Under the pieces are notes generated by a model. It was not told the DNA's origin and searched no databases. It saw nothing but the letters and a program-made list of their open reading frames with translations. From NCBI RefSeq assembly GCF_008369195.1, contig NZ_VOBC01000010.1:1-10532 (forward strand): a stretch of DNA of 10,532 nucleotides. Reading direction: 5' to 3'. Within the stretch, counting starts at the first letter, position 1; every line of letters begins with the position of its first letter. Both the position numbers and the translations under genes were made by a program. This document shows, piece by piece, positions 1 to 5,579 of this stretch. This stretch comes from Sporosarcina sp. ANT_H38. Lineage in GTDB: Bacteria; Bacillota; Bacilli; Bacillales_A; Planococcaceae.

Positions 1-266
1 CAATGGGCAGATTAATTTTAAGAATGTTATCAGCCATTGCGGAATTTGACAGGGATATGATCGTTGAACGATTAGCAGAGGGGAAAGCCATTGCGAAGCA
101 GAATCCTGATTTCCGTGAAGGTAGACCGAAAAAGTTCACTAAAAAACAAGTAACACACGCTTTACAGCTATTGGAAACGAATTCCTATACGCAAGTAGAA
201 GAAATTACAGGGATTTCTAAAAGCACACTAATCCGTGCCAAAAGAGAAGTAACTAAAGGGGGGTAA
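1..266 (+). CDS. Serine resolvase, 3' part (continued from 10112-10532)
   Basis: This is the C-terminal part of the resolvase; positions 1-2 complete the Ser99 codon begun at 10406. It holds the end of the catalytic domain, the E helix ([20 protein letters not shown]) and, after a GRPKK hinge near residue 137, a small helix-turn-helix DNA-binding domain ([14 protein letters not shown], then [18 protein letters not shown]), typical of the HTH_7 tail of Tn3-type resolvases. The total of 186 residues is normal for the family, so the gene is intact. The stop (264-266) is followed after 2 bases by the next ATG (269), so it leads a three-gene operon. Positions 1-126 duplicate 10407-10532, so this is one gene, not two. 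Confidence 0.94.
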   Translation, partial: MGRLILRMLSAIAEFDRDMIVERLAEGKAIAKQNPDFREGRPKKFTKKQVTHALQLLETNSYTQVEEITGISKSTLIRAKREVTKGG

Positions 267-268
267 CA

Positions 269-532
269 ATGATGGATAGGTTAACGGTTGAAACATTTGA
301 AGAGTTTTCTAGTAGCGATTATGGGGAGACTACGACTTATTTTGTACATACTGATCATTATGTTCTGATTTCTATTCCAGTGTGGAACTGGTCGTTTATG
401 TGGAATTTTGAGGCTTACAGTGATGAAGAATTAAAGGCAGCATGTACAAAGGCGTTAACCGGTCCTATGTTCTTTGAGGGGGCTAAGGAAATCACTGAAC
501 GCTTTTATCAGTACCTGTTAAGGGGTAAATGA
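269..532 (+). CDS. Small hypothetical protein, second gene of resolvase operon
   Basis: An 87-residue acidic, aromatic-rich protein that I do not recognise. It has no signal peptide or membrane segment. It contains a Trp/Phe/Tyr-rich middle (VWNWSFMWNFEAYSDEEL, about residues 38-55) and an amphipathic C-terminal helix (EGAKEITERFYQYLLRGK). Translation is well supported by a G-rich Shine-Dalgarno (AAAGGGGGG, 255-263) that overlaps the end of the resolvase gene and lies 5 bases before the ATG; a second ATG at 272 is an alternative start. Resolvase, this gene and the next are separated by only 1-2 bases, so they are almost certainly co-transcribed. Function unknown. Confidence 0.75.
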   Translation: MMDRLTVETFEEFSSSDYGETTTYFVHTDHYVLISIPVWNWSFMWNFEAYSDEELKAACTKALTGPMFFEGAKEITERFYQYLLRGK

Positions 533-533
533 A

Positions 534-746
534 ATGATGGCCAAGAAATCACTTTCAGATTATCAGAGGGAGTATGAAAAAATAATCCATGCAGACCAAC
601 CGAGAAAAGACATTATACTGGCCAGTTTAATGTCTGAAATGGAGAAACAATTCAAGATTCCTATGCTGAGGAATGAAGAGTGGGAACGAGAAAATATAAA
701 GGTAATAGCGATGTATCGCAAGTTAAGCATTACAAGAACATTGTGA
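534..746 (+). CDS. Small charged hypothetical protein, third gene of resolvase operon
   Basis: A 70-residue, highly charged, probably all-helical protein. It starts 1 base after the preceding stop (ATG 534, or ATG 537) and is served by AAGGGG (520-525). The C-terminal half (MEKQFKIPMLRNEEWERE, then VIAMYRKLSITRTL) resembles, from memory, small proteins encoded beside resolvase genes on plasmids of Gram-positive bacteria, where a conserved IP..N.EW.....VI..YRKIS pattern closes the protein; this has not been checked by search. No DNA-binding or membrane motif is evident. It ends the operon. No strong hairpin-plus-T terminator follows, only a T-run near 773. Confidence 0.75.
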   Translation: MMAKKSLSDYQREYEKIIHADQPRKDIILASLMSEMEKQFKIPMLRNEEWERENIKVIAMYRKLSITRTL

Positions 747-857
747 AGGTCGGAGAAATCGGAGCTTCTATTTTTTGTGCAGATTGTGTATTCAGAGGAT
801 CAGTACTTCTGATAGTGGGATTGGTCTTTTATTTGAATAAAAATACTTCCAAGAATT

Positions 858-1055
858 TCATTTATGCAAATAGGATAAACTTGAATCCTGGATGGAGTGA
901 TTTTCTAGATATCTATTGATCAACACATCCAATTCTTGACTGCACGAGACAACAAGGGGGTGCGTATACCCAAAAGTTTTTGCTCTTCTATACATGACTT
1001 TTCTCTTGAATCCAATTTGAAGCAATAACATTTTTTCATCAAATAGTCTTTTCAC
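858..1055 (-). CDS. Spo0E-like aspartyl-phosphate phosphatase
   Basis: A 65-residue protein with the Spo0E-family signature: an N-terminal helix (EKMLLLQIGFKRKVMYRRAK), a loop with GYTHP, then SQELDVLINRYL, whose SQELD is the family hallmark. Spo0E proteins dephosphorylate Spo0A~P and so delay sporulation; the family is typically 50-90 residues. I chose the GTG at 1053-1055, not the upstream ATG at 1142, because a perfect GGAGG (1063-1067) lies 7 bases before it and the family begins close to this point. A plausible sigma-A promoter lies at 1165-1192. The gene stands alone, convergent with the resolvase operon. Residue positions after the signature (ENHSIQDSSLSYLHK) are a non-conserved tail. 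Family assignment is strong; the target (Spo0A or another response regulator) is inferred. Confidence 0.85.
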   Translation of the reverse strand: MKRLFDEKMLLLQIGFKRKVMYRRAKTFGYTHPLVVSCSQELDVLINRYLENHSIQDSSLSYLHK

Positions 1056-1142
1056 AAATCTTCCTCCATATAAAATATTCGGCTTCAAATTATGCGACCT
1101 ATATCTAGTAGGTTCAGAAGCAACTAGTACATTGTACAACAT

Positions 1143-1402
1143 ATTGTTTTCAAAAAAATGTCGTATTATGACGGAAATATACTAATTCACAAATTTGTCA
1201 CAACCCATAGGAATACATGTCGAAATAGTTGCCCCTTAAAGCTCCCGATGAGTATTTTTTTCAACTAGTTTAAGAAAATTATCTATTGTACAAATTAGAT
1301 AGTTTTAGCTGTTCTTTCAGCAGTAGTTTTCCCCATATTTTGCTCAAGGGGTTGCCTATCAGAATCAACTGCCGAGAACAAATAATATAGCTACTTGACA
1401 TG
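1143..1402. other. Intergenic region without a convincing gene
   Basis: I find no reading frame with a start and ribosome site here. It contains the Spo0E-like gene's probable promoter, a short imperfect hairpin (ATCTA/TAGAT around 1282-1304), and a segment at 1348-1380 that resembles 7769-7801 (AAGGGGTTGC...CCGAGAACA). The diverged repeat carrying the ktrB terminator begins at about 1403. Confidence 0.5.
1165..1192 (-). promoter_or_regulatory. Candidate sigma-A promoter for the Spo0E-like gene
   Basis: On the minus strand, TTGTGA (1192-1187) and CATAAT (1170-1165) are separated by 16 bp. The -35 matches the TTGACA consensus at 4 of 6 positions and the -10 matches TATAAT at 5 of 6. The -35 lies within a near-palindrome, TCACAAATTTGTCA (1187-1200), which could be an operator. 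The leader to the GTG would be about 100 nt. Confidence 0.4.
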
Positions 1403-1490
1403 TATGCCACATGCATTCCCTAATAATGCATCAGCTCTATATCCCTCAAAAAAAAAGTCCATCGACTAAACGTCGATGGACTTTTTTTTA
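1403..1490 (-). terminator. Strong rho-independent terminator of ktrB, within a repeat shared with 8361-8445
   Basis: The hairpin GTCCATCGAC (1457-1466), loop 1467-1471, GTCGATGGAC (1472-1481) is perfect. It is flanked by runs of nine A and eight T, so it can terminate both strands; on the ktrB strand it sits directly after the stop codon. The ~50 bases beside it (ATGCATTCCCTAA..., 1403-1447) also recur, diverged, at 8361-8407 in front of an almost identical hairpin. Confidence 0.9.
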
Positions 1491-2816
1491 CCCGGTAAAC
1501 ACTTGATCGTAAGGATACCGATAGTTCACTTTTTTAGGTTTCATTAAAATAAAGAAGAGTGTTAGTGGTCCGATTCGACCAACGAACATGACTATGCAAA
1601 GTAGGATTTCACCAAAATCGCTCAACTGTCCTGTGATCCCCATCGATAAGCCGGCTGTACCAAAGGCGGATACCACTTCGAAAGCAAGTGGTAGAAAAGG
1701 GATTTTCTCTGTAATGGTTAGTAAGAAAATAAATGACACAACCAACAATAAACCAATCGTTGTAATGGCTAGTGAACGAATGACTATTTCGATTTGGATC
1801 GAACGTCCAAAGATTCTAGGCACATCTTTCGAGCGTAAAAAGGCGATGGTTGCTAAGATCACGACCATGAATGTCGTCAATTTAATACCGGATGCCGTGG
1901 ATGCACTCCCTGCACCTATGAACATGAGCACCATGGTAAATAGAAGCGTTGGGTCTTCCAGCACGGCATAGTCTAAGGTATTAAATCCCGCGGTTCGAGG
2001 AGTTACTGCGGTGAAATAGGAAGCCATGAGTTTTTCATATAACGACATATCTCCAAGTGTTTGTGGATTGCCATATTCCAAAGAGAAGACCACAACGGTT
2101 GCAAACACATTCATTATGATTGTCCCCACTATCATTAATTTGGTGTGCAACGACCATTTGCGAAATGATTTTTTTTGATGAACATCAAGCACGACCGTGA
2201 AGCCTAATCCTCCAAGAATAAATAATGTAGATAAGACGAGATTCACAATAGGGTCTCCAACAAAGCCTATTAAATTGTCTGGAAATAAAGAAAATCCGGC
2301 ATTGTTGAAAGCAGACACGACATGAAAAACACTCAAGTATAAAGCCTTTTTCAAACCAAAAGTAGGAAGCCAATGTAAGGTCAAAATGAAAATCGACGAA
2401 GCTTGAACTGTTAAAACAAATGTGAGAATTATTTTGACTAACTTCACAATCCCGCCAATGGAATACTGATTAAATGACTCTTGCAAATAAATCCGGTTTT
2501 GAAGACCAATTTTCTTCCCAAGCAAAATGAGTAGGGCAACAGCAAATGTCATTAACCCAATCCCACCACACTGAATCAGAACGAGCAAAACCATCTCACC
2601 AAATACAGTGAGTGTGGTTCCAGGATCAAATACACTTAATCCAGTTACGGTTGTAGCAGAAGTCGCGACGAAAAGGGCATCCGTCCAAGAAATCGTCGTA
2701 GTTGTCGCAATCGGCAGCTTTAATAAGATCGTTCCTAATGAGATGAGTAATAAAAAGCTTCCTCCAATCAGGAGAGGAGGCGAAACTGTAATCCGTTTCT
2801 TTTTGATGTTTTTCAT
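1488..2816 (-). CDS. ktrB: KtrB, ion-translocating subunit of a Ktr K+ (Na+-coupled) uptake system
   Basis: A 442-residue integral membrane protein of the Trk/Ktr/HKT superfamily, with four M1-P-M2 repeats forming one K+ pore. The four filter segments each keep the essential glycine: TVTG (56-59), NNAGF (171-175), RTAGF (274-278) and GTAGLS (386-391). The gating loop after the third repeat is GAGSASTASG (301-310), and the conserved C-terminal VGRIGPL (412-418) and final VFTG match Bacillus KtrB. Length is normal. I start at the ATG at 2816, preceded by AGGAAG, not at the TTG at 2834, which lacks a ribosome site. A good promoter and a strong terminator make it a single-gene unit. KtrB works with a cytosolic RCK subunit (KtrA, or KtrC for KtrD); none is encoded here, so it must borrow a chromosomal partner or act ungated. 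The short leader leaves no room for a c-di-AMP riboswitch. Confidence 0.95.
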   Translation of the reverse strand: MKNIKKKRITVSPPLLIGGSFLLLISLGTILLKLPIATTTTISWTDALFVATSATTVTGLSVFDPGTTLTVFGEMVLLVLIQCGGIGLMTFAVALLILLGKKIGLQNRIYLQESFNQYSIGGIVKLVKIILTFVLTVQASSIFILTLHWLPTFGLKKALYLSVFHVVSAFNNAGFSLFPDNLIGFVGDPIVNLVLSTLFILGGLGFTVVLDVHQKKSFRKWSLHTKLMIVGTIIMNVFATVVVFSLEYGNPQTLGDMSLYEKLMASYFTAVTPRTAGFNTLDYAVLEDPTLLFTMVLMFIGAGSASTASGIKLTTFMVVILATIAFLRSKDVPRIFGRSIQIEIVIRSLAITTIGLLLVVSFIFLLTITEKIPFLPLAFEVVSAFGTAGLSMGITGQLSDFGEILLCIVMFVGRIGPLTLFFILMKPKKVNYRYPYDQVFTG

Positions 2817-2857
2817 GTAGGCACTTCCTAGCAAAGGGGATCTAAAATATTAGCTAT

Positions 2858-2886
2858 ACTGTATGCCTCTATTGGTGTTGTGTCAA
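2858..2886 (-). promoter_or_regulatory. Sigma-A promoter of ktrB
   Basis: On the minus strand a perfect TTGACA (2886-2881), a 17-bp spacer and TACAGT (2863-2858, 4 of 6) lie about 40 bases before the KtrB start. Transcription would start near 2851, giving a leader of about 35 nt. Confidence 0.65.
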
Positions 2887-2911
2887 TCTGAGGTGCATGT
2901 AGCATACACAC

Positions 2912-2946
2912 TTAAAAAGGTCGATTACTTGTAAGAGAAATCGACC
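2912..2946 (-). terminator. Terminator of the membrane-protein/XRE operon
   Basis: GGTCGATT (2919-2926) and AATCGACC (2939-2946) form an 8-bp stem with a 12-base loop. Read on the minus strand it is followed by TTTTTAAG, the layout expected for a rho-independent terminator after the gene ending at 3012. It also insulates that operon from the ktrB promoter. Confidence 0.7.
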
Positions 2947-2966
2947 CTTCTTATTTATCTTTCTTT

Positions 2967-2997
2967 CTTCAACTAAAGCACCCGTTAGTTTAACAAG
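2967..2997. repeat. Dispersed inverted-repeat element, copy 1
   Basis: TTCAACTAA and TTAGTTTAA flank AGCACCCG, giving an imperfect hairpin ending in ACAAG. It lies between the stop of the membrane-protein gene (3012) and its terminator. Related elements occur at 3741-3775 (a full hairpin), 4647-4660 and 7866-7880 (half-sites). Confidence 0.5.
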
Positions 2998-3011
2998 GGG
3001 CTTCAATTATA

Positions 3012-3404
3012 TTATTTATATTTCCTTGAATATACAAACTCTGTAATCGGAAGTGTTACAAATGTAAGACCAACCACAATAAGCAAAGGGTAATTCTTAA
3101 TATCAAGCAAATTAGATACACCATCAGAAATGAACAGAATTAAACCTGACAAAATCATTAATACAAAATATCCTATTTTTGCACTCTGGGATTCAATATG
3201 CCTGTCTAATTCGTCTTTCTCTCCACCACCTTCGTGGTTGCCCCAATTAAGCCAATTAAAAAAATATGATAAGGCAAGAAAACTAAAAAATATAGAACCT
3301 CCATCTATAATTCCAAATCGCACCCATCTGTATAAAGTTAATCCCACTAACGTACAAAAAACAACAAAGGCTAAAATAGCTATGATTCGATTTGGTTTAC
3401 CCAT
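3012..3404 (-). CDS. Four-helix membrane protein, DUF2178-like, coupled to XRE regulator
   Basis: A 130-residue protein with four predicted membrane segments: about 7-25 (IIAILAFVVFCTLVGLTLY), 35-52, 76-94 and 105-122. A hydrophilic cytosolic or external loop (GNHEGGGEKDELDRHIESQSAK, 55-75) separates the two helical pairs. The DE.DRHI..QSAKI pattern before helix 3 recalls DUF2178-type proteins, which are often encoded directly after a small XRE repressor. The ATG overlaps the end of the XRE gene by 8 bases (3397-3404), so translation is coupled. The precise role is unknown; such pairs are often assumed to sense envelope state or to anchor or modulate the repressor, which is inference here. 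Confidence 0.85.
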   Translation of the reverse strand: MGKPNRIIAILAFVVFCTLVGLTLYRWVRFGIIDGGSIFFSFLALSYFFNWLNWGNHEGGGEKDELDRHIESQSAKIGYFVLMILSGLILFISDGVSNLLDIKNYPLLIVVGLTFVTLPITEFVYSRKYK

Positions 3405-3612
3405 TCTCTTTCCCCCTATTCTCTAATGGTATAAATAAATTCTCTACGGTAATTCCTAAATTCCTTGCAATATCAAATGCTAACTGCAAACTTGGGTCAT
3501 ATTTGTTATTCTCAATAGCATTAATCGTTTGCCTACTTACATTACATAGTTCTGCTAATTTTCCTTGTGAAAAACTGTATTTTTCTCTGTACTCTTTAAT
3601 TCTATTTTCCAC
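3397..3612 (-). CDS. Small XRE-family (Cro/CI-type) transcriptional regulator
   Basis: A 71-residue protein that is almost only a helix-turn-helix domain: SQGKLAELCNVSRQTINAIE (15-34), followed by NNKYDPSLQLAFDIARNLG and ITVENLF. The pattern SRQTINAIEN.KYDPSL is characteristic of the compact YozG/XRE class. I place the start at GTG 3612, where small XRE proteins usually begin (MENRIKEYREK). GGGGAGG (3624-3630) lies 11 bases upstream, a slightly long spacing. An upstream ATG at 3636 has no ribosome site, and a start at 3723 would place the promoter inside the gene. The promoter sits in a long inverted repeat, suggesting autorepression. It is co-transcribed with the downstream membrane protein. 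Confidence 0.9.
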   Translation of the reverse strand: MENRIKEYREKYSFSQGKLAELCNVSRQTINAIENNKYDPSLQLAFDIARNLGITVENLFIPLENRGKENG

Positions 3613-3663
3613 TCGATAACCAACCTCCCCATCCATCGGGTGTAAAAGACCTTTTACATCTAT

Positions 3664-3717
3664 ATGATATAACAAGACAAAGAAGGTGTCAAACACACTT
3701 GACACCTTCTTTGTCTT
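3664..3717 (-). promoter_or_regulatory. Promoter of the XRE operon embedded in a 19-bp perfect inverted repeat
   Basis: Arms 3674-3692 and 3699-3717 are perfect 19-bp reverse complements around a 6-base centre (ACACAC). On the minus strand a consensus TTGACA (3692-3687), 17-bp spacer and TATCAT (3669-3664, 5 of 6) make a strong sigma-A promoter whose -35 and spacer lie in one arm. The likely reading is an operator for the XRE protein. The repeat could also fold in the read-through transcript of the gene ending at 3799 and act as its terminator, though it lacks a clean T-tail. Confidence 0.7.
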
Positions 3718-3740
3718 ATACACCTTTATTTCATTTTATC

Positions 3741-3775
3741 CTTGTTGAACTAAACTGCGTCGTTAGTTGAACAAG
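3741..3775. repeat. Dispersed inverted-repeat element, copy 2
   Basis: CTTGTTGAACTAA (3741-3753) and TTAGTTGAACAAG (3763-3775) form a 13-bp stem with one mismatch, placed just past the stop of the MerR-like gene. Like copy 1 it follows a gene's 3' end but lacks a T-run, so it is not a standard terminator. Confidence 0.5.
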
Positions 3776-3798
3776 AACAGGCAACTTTCAATAATTTT

Positions 3799-4383
3799 TC
3801 ACCGCTTTTTAAAAAAACGGGCGAAAAAACCTAGATTTCCCTCTTCTTCTGTCGCAGCAGTTTCAGCCATGTCCAATTCTTTTTTACGACTTGCCATAGT
3901 TTCCTTTAGACTTAACAATAGTTCTCTGTCGTGTTCTTCCAATTGTAGCCGTCCTGGCAAAGACTTCTCGATATAACTTTTTAACTCTAATTGTCCTTTA
4001 ACCAATTCATCAACCATTTCCCGCATGGCATTCATTTCTTTATTTTGTTGGGTTAATAATTCATGAAAAGATTCAAGTGTTGTGGGAAGAACAATTAATT
4101 CTTTGCTTTCAATTCGTGTAACTTCACCACCAAACTTCTCTAAGAGCAGCTTTTCCATTTCTTTTGGATCCGTGCGATGAATCTCCCGTTTCCTTTGGTC
4201 TTTAATGACTTCATCTATAAATTCAATACGTTCAACTTGCTGCTTACTGTACGTACGTTGGCCATTGTTATCTGGATCTTTAAAAACGGGCTCAGTTCCG
4301 AGCCATCCTCGTTCTTCCCATTTATGCAGTTGAAATGATTTAATCTCTAATTCTCTTGTAACTTTACTGATTGGAACTTGCAT
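3799..4383 (-). CDS. MerR-headed coiled-coil plasmid protein (DUF3967-like), probable partition/copy-control factor
   Basis: A 194-residue protein. The N-terminal ~65 residues form a MerR-type winged HTH (MQVPISKVTRELEI..., QLHKWEERGWL, then RTYSKQQVERIEFIDEVIK). A long helical, probably coiled-coil region follows (about 95-175: LLTQQNKEMNAMREMVDELV, then ELKSYIEKSL, EEHDRELLLSLKETM). The tail FFARFFKKR is short, aromatic and basic, and could bind membrane. This architecture matches the MerR/DUF3967 proteins seen on Bacillus plasmids, which lack the effector domains of metal or drug sensors. The neighbouring replication region and the 11-bp tandem repeats over its own promoter suggest it binds those repeats for autoregulation or plasmid maintenance; that role is inferred. 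The ATG at 4383 follows a G-rich site containing a run of eight G. Confidence 0.85.
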   Translation of the reverse strand: MQVPISKVTRELEIKSFQLHKWEERGWLGTEPVFKDPDNNGQRTYSKQQVERIEFIDEVIKDQRKREIHRTDPKEMEKLLLEKFGGEVTRIESKELIVLPTTLESFHELLTQQNKEMNAMREMVDELVKGQLELKSYIEKSLPGRLQLEEHDRELLLSLKETMASRKKELDMAETAATEEEGNLGFFARFFKKR

Positions 4384-4385
4384 TT

Positions 4386-4398
4386 CCCCACCCCCCCC
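4386..4398 (-). promoter_or_regulatory. Ribosome-binding region with a G8 homopolymer
   Basis: On the minus strand the MerR-like ATG is preceded by G8, T, G4, AA. There is no canonical GGAGG, so the G-runs must serve as Shine-Dalgarno by G-C and G-U pairing. Tract-length change would alter spacing. Confidence 0.5.
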
Positions 4399-4410
4399 AA
4401 ATAGGATAAA

Positions 4411-4482
4411 TTTAGCTTTATCTTAGCCTTAATTTAGCCCTGATTTATCCTTAATTTAGGCTAACTTATCCCTATAAGTCAA
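4411..4482 (-). promoter_or_regulatory. 11-bp tandem repeats overlapping the MerR-like gene promoter
   Basis: Read on the plus strand, TTTA(G/T)CC-type units start at 4422, 4433, 4444, 4455 and 4466, a period of 11 bp (about one helical turn). Further degenerate units lie at 4411 and 4417. On the minus strand a TTGACT -35 (4482-4477) sits at the upstream edge, with a TAAATT-like -10 (spacer 18) inside the repeats. The layout fits an autoregulatory operator or a small centromere or iteron site bound by the MerR-like protein. Confidence 0.6.
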
Positions 4483-4533
4483 TCTTTCTCATCCTTTTGG
4501 TATTCCTCTTTCCCAATCTCACTTCGTTCGTGG

Positions 4534-4583
4534 AGTCTTGTGGTCTAACGAAACCAAAAGAGGTTTCATTAGATCCTCAGACT
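4534..4583. repeat. Long interrupted hairpin in the intergenic region
   Basis: TCTAACGAAACC (4544-4555) and GGTTTCATTAGA (4562-4573) pair with one mismatch around a 6-base loop. The stem extends through a small internal loop to AGTCT/AGACT (4534-4538 with 4579-4583). There is no T-run on either side, so it is not a simple terminator. Function unknown. Confidence 0.5.
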
Positions 4584-4683
4584 TACAATAAGAAATTGAA
4601 AGAATGGATATAAAATTAGGCTTAATTAATGATTAGTGTTGATTTCCTTGTTCGACTAACTCAACGATTCTTCAATTTCCATC

Positions 4684-4736
4684 TGTCACGCTAGCGTTCC
4701 TAAGTCGTTAAATGGTTGTCACGCTAGCGTTCCTAA
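4684..4736. repeat. Paired 20-bp direct repeats left of the large inverted repeat
   Basis: TGTCACGCTAGCGTTCCTAA occurs identically at 4684-4703 and 4717-4736, exactly 33 bp apart (three helical turns). Each contains the palindrome ACGCTAGCGT. Related sites with the same 33-bp spacing lie on the other side of the large inverted repeat at 5580-5630. Confidence 0.75.
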
Positions 4737-4905
4737 ATTCAAAAAGCTTGTGCCCATCAAAACACTAGGCTTCGCCTAGTCCCACACCAGAAGTGGGGCC
4801 AGTTTTCCCTTATGCTCTTTCTAACTTTATTTCGAATTCGGGTTTTATTTTAACCGTTGTTAAAAAGGGAAAAGGTTAAAGTTATTTTTATGTTATTAGA
4901 AAAAA

Positions 4906-4940
4906 GGGCGACTGCTGCGGTTGCTCTTTTTATTTTTTTT
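4906..4940 (+). terminator. Rho-independent terminator in the left arm
   Basis: GGGCGACTG (4906-4914), loop CTG, CGGTTGCTC (4918-4926) pair with G-U pairs, followed by a long T-rich tail (4927-4940). The right arm has the mirror equivalent at 5380-5407, read on the minus strand. Confidence 0.7.
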
Positions 4941-5074
4941 GTTTTAAAATTCGAGTAAAACGACAGCAAATTTCAGAGGACATTTTGAAAAAATATACGC
5001 TGAAAAATTTGCAAAGGTCGTAGGAAACTCCTACCAAGGGAAAACAAAGTTTTAGGGTTTGTATATACAAACCC

Positions 5075-5112
5075 GTAGCTTGCCCCTCACAGGGCGAGCT
5101 ACAACTTTTTTT
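5075..5112 (+). terminator. Terminator near the centre of the inverted repeat
   Basis: GTAGCTTGCCC (5075-5085) and GGGCGAGCTAC (5092-5102) form an 11-bp stem with one G-U pair and a 6-base loop. Seven T follow at 5106-5112. It would end a plus-strand transcript running through the left arm and supports the idea that this arm is transcribed. Confidence 0.7.
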
Positions 5113-5379
5113 CGGGATTGCATGCAAAACCCGTAGCTTGCCCATCTCTCTAAATCTTTTATTTTAGCCCCTGCAGGAAACCCATGCGAAACTTTATAGA
5201 ATGAAAATAAAGAGATCGGCAGGCTACGGGTGTGTGACCACACACCCCAAAAACTTCGTTTTCACCTGGTAGGAATTTTCCTACCACCTTTACAATTTTC
5301 CAGATTTTATTTTTTCAAAATATCCTCTGAAATCTGTTGTCGTTTCACTCGAATTTTAAAATGAACCGTTGCAGAAAAT

Positions 5380-5414
5380 TAAGAAAGGGCAACTGCAACA
5401 GTCGCCCTTTTTTT
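5380..5414. terminator. Bidirectional terminator in the right arm
   Basis: GGGCAACTG (5387-5395), loop CAA, CAGTCGCCC (5399-5407), with one A.C mismatch on the plus strand that becomes G-U on the minus strand. A run of seven T follows on the plus strand (5408-5414), and TTTCTTAATTTT follows on the minus strand. Confidence 0.65.
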
Positions 5415-5579
5415 CTAGTAACATAAAAATATTTTTAACCTTTGCCCTTTTTAGTTAGGGTTAAAATAAAGCTGGAATTCGGAATAAAGTTAGAAAGAGC
5501 ATAAGGGGAAACTGACCCCACTTCCAATGTGGTACTAGGCAGAGCCTAGTGTTTGGATGGGTACATGAAAAGTTGATTT

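Larger units (their letters stand above)
4753..5561. repeat. Large imperfect inverted repeat with conserved, covarying hairpins
   Basis: The segment from 4753 (CCCATC) rightward matches the reverse complement of the segment from 5561 (GATGGG) leftward over most of ~350-400 bases, with many substitutions and a few indels. Each arm holds the same ordered hairpins: ACTAGGC/GCCTAGT (4764-4780; 5534-5550), CCCAC/GTGGG (4781-4797; 5518-5532), a GGGCGACTG terminator-like stem (4906-4926; 5387-5407), GTAGGA/TCCTAC (5020-5034; GGTAGGAA at 5268-5285) and a GGG...CCC palindrome (5055-5074; 5228-5247). Between arms several stems differ by changes that keep pairing. I see no convincing protein-coding gene; the frames present are not conserved between the arms. 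Confidence 0.8.

Noticed and set aside
680..919. 79-residue plus-strand frame overlapping the third operon gene
   Set aside because: It overlaps a better-supported gene in another frame and has no ribosome site or family resemblance.
3716..3724. DnaA-box-like TTATACACC
   Set aside because: One mismatch to TTATNCACA, single copy, and far from the iterons.
4930..5243. Two minus-strand frames (71 and 63 codons) within the large inverted repeat
   Set aside because: They run through hairpins and terminators, lack ribosome sites, and are not preserved in the mirror arm.
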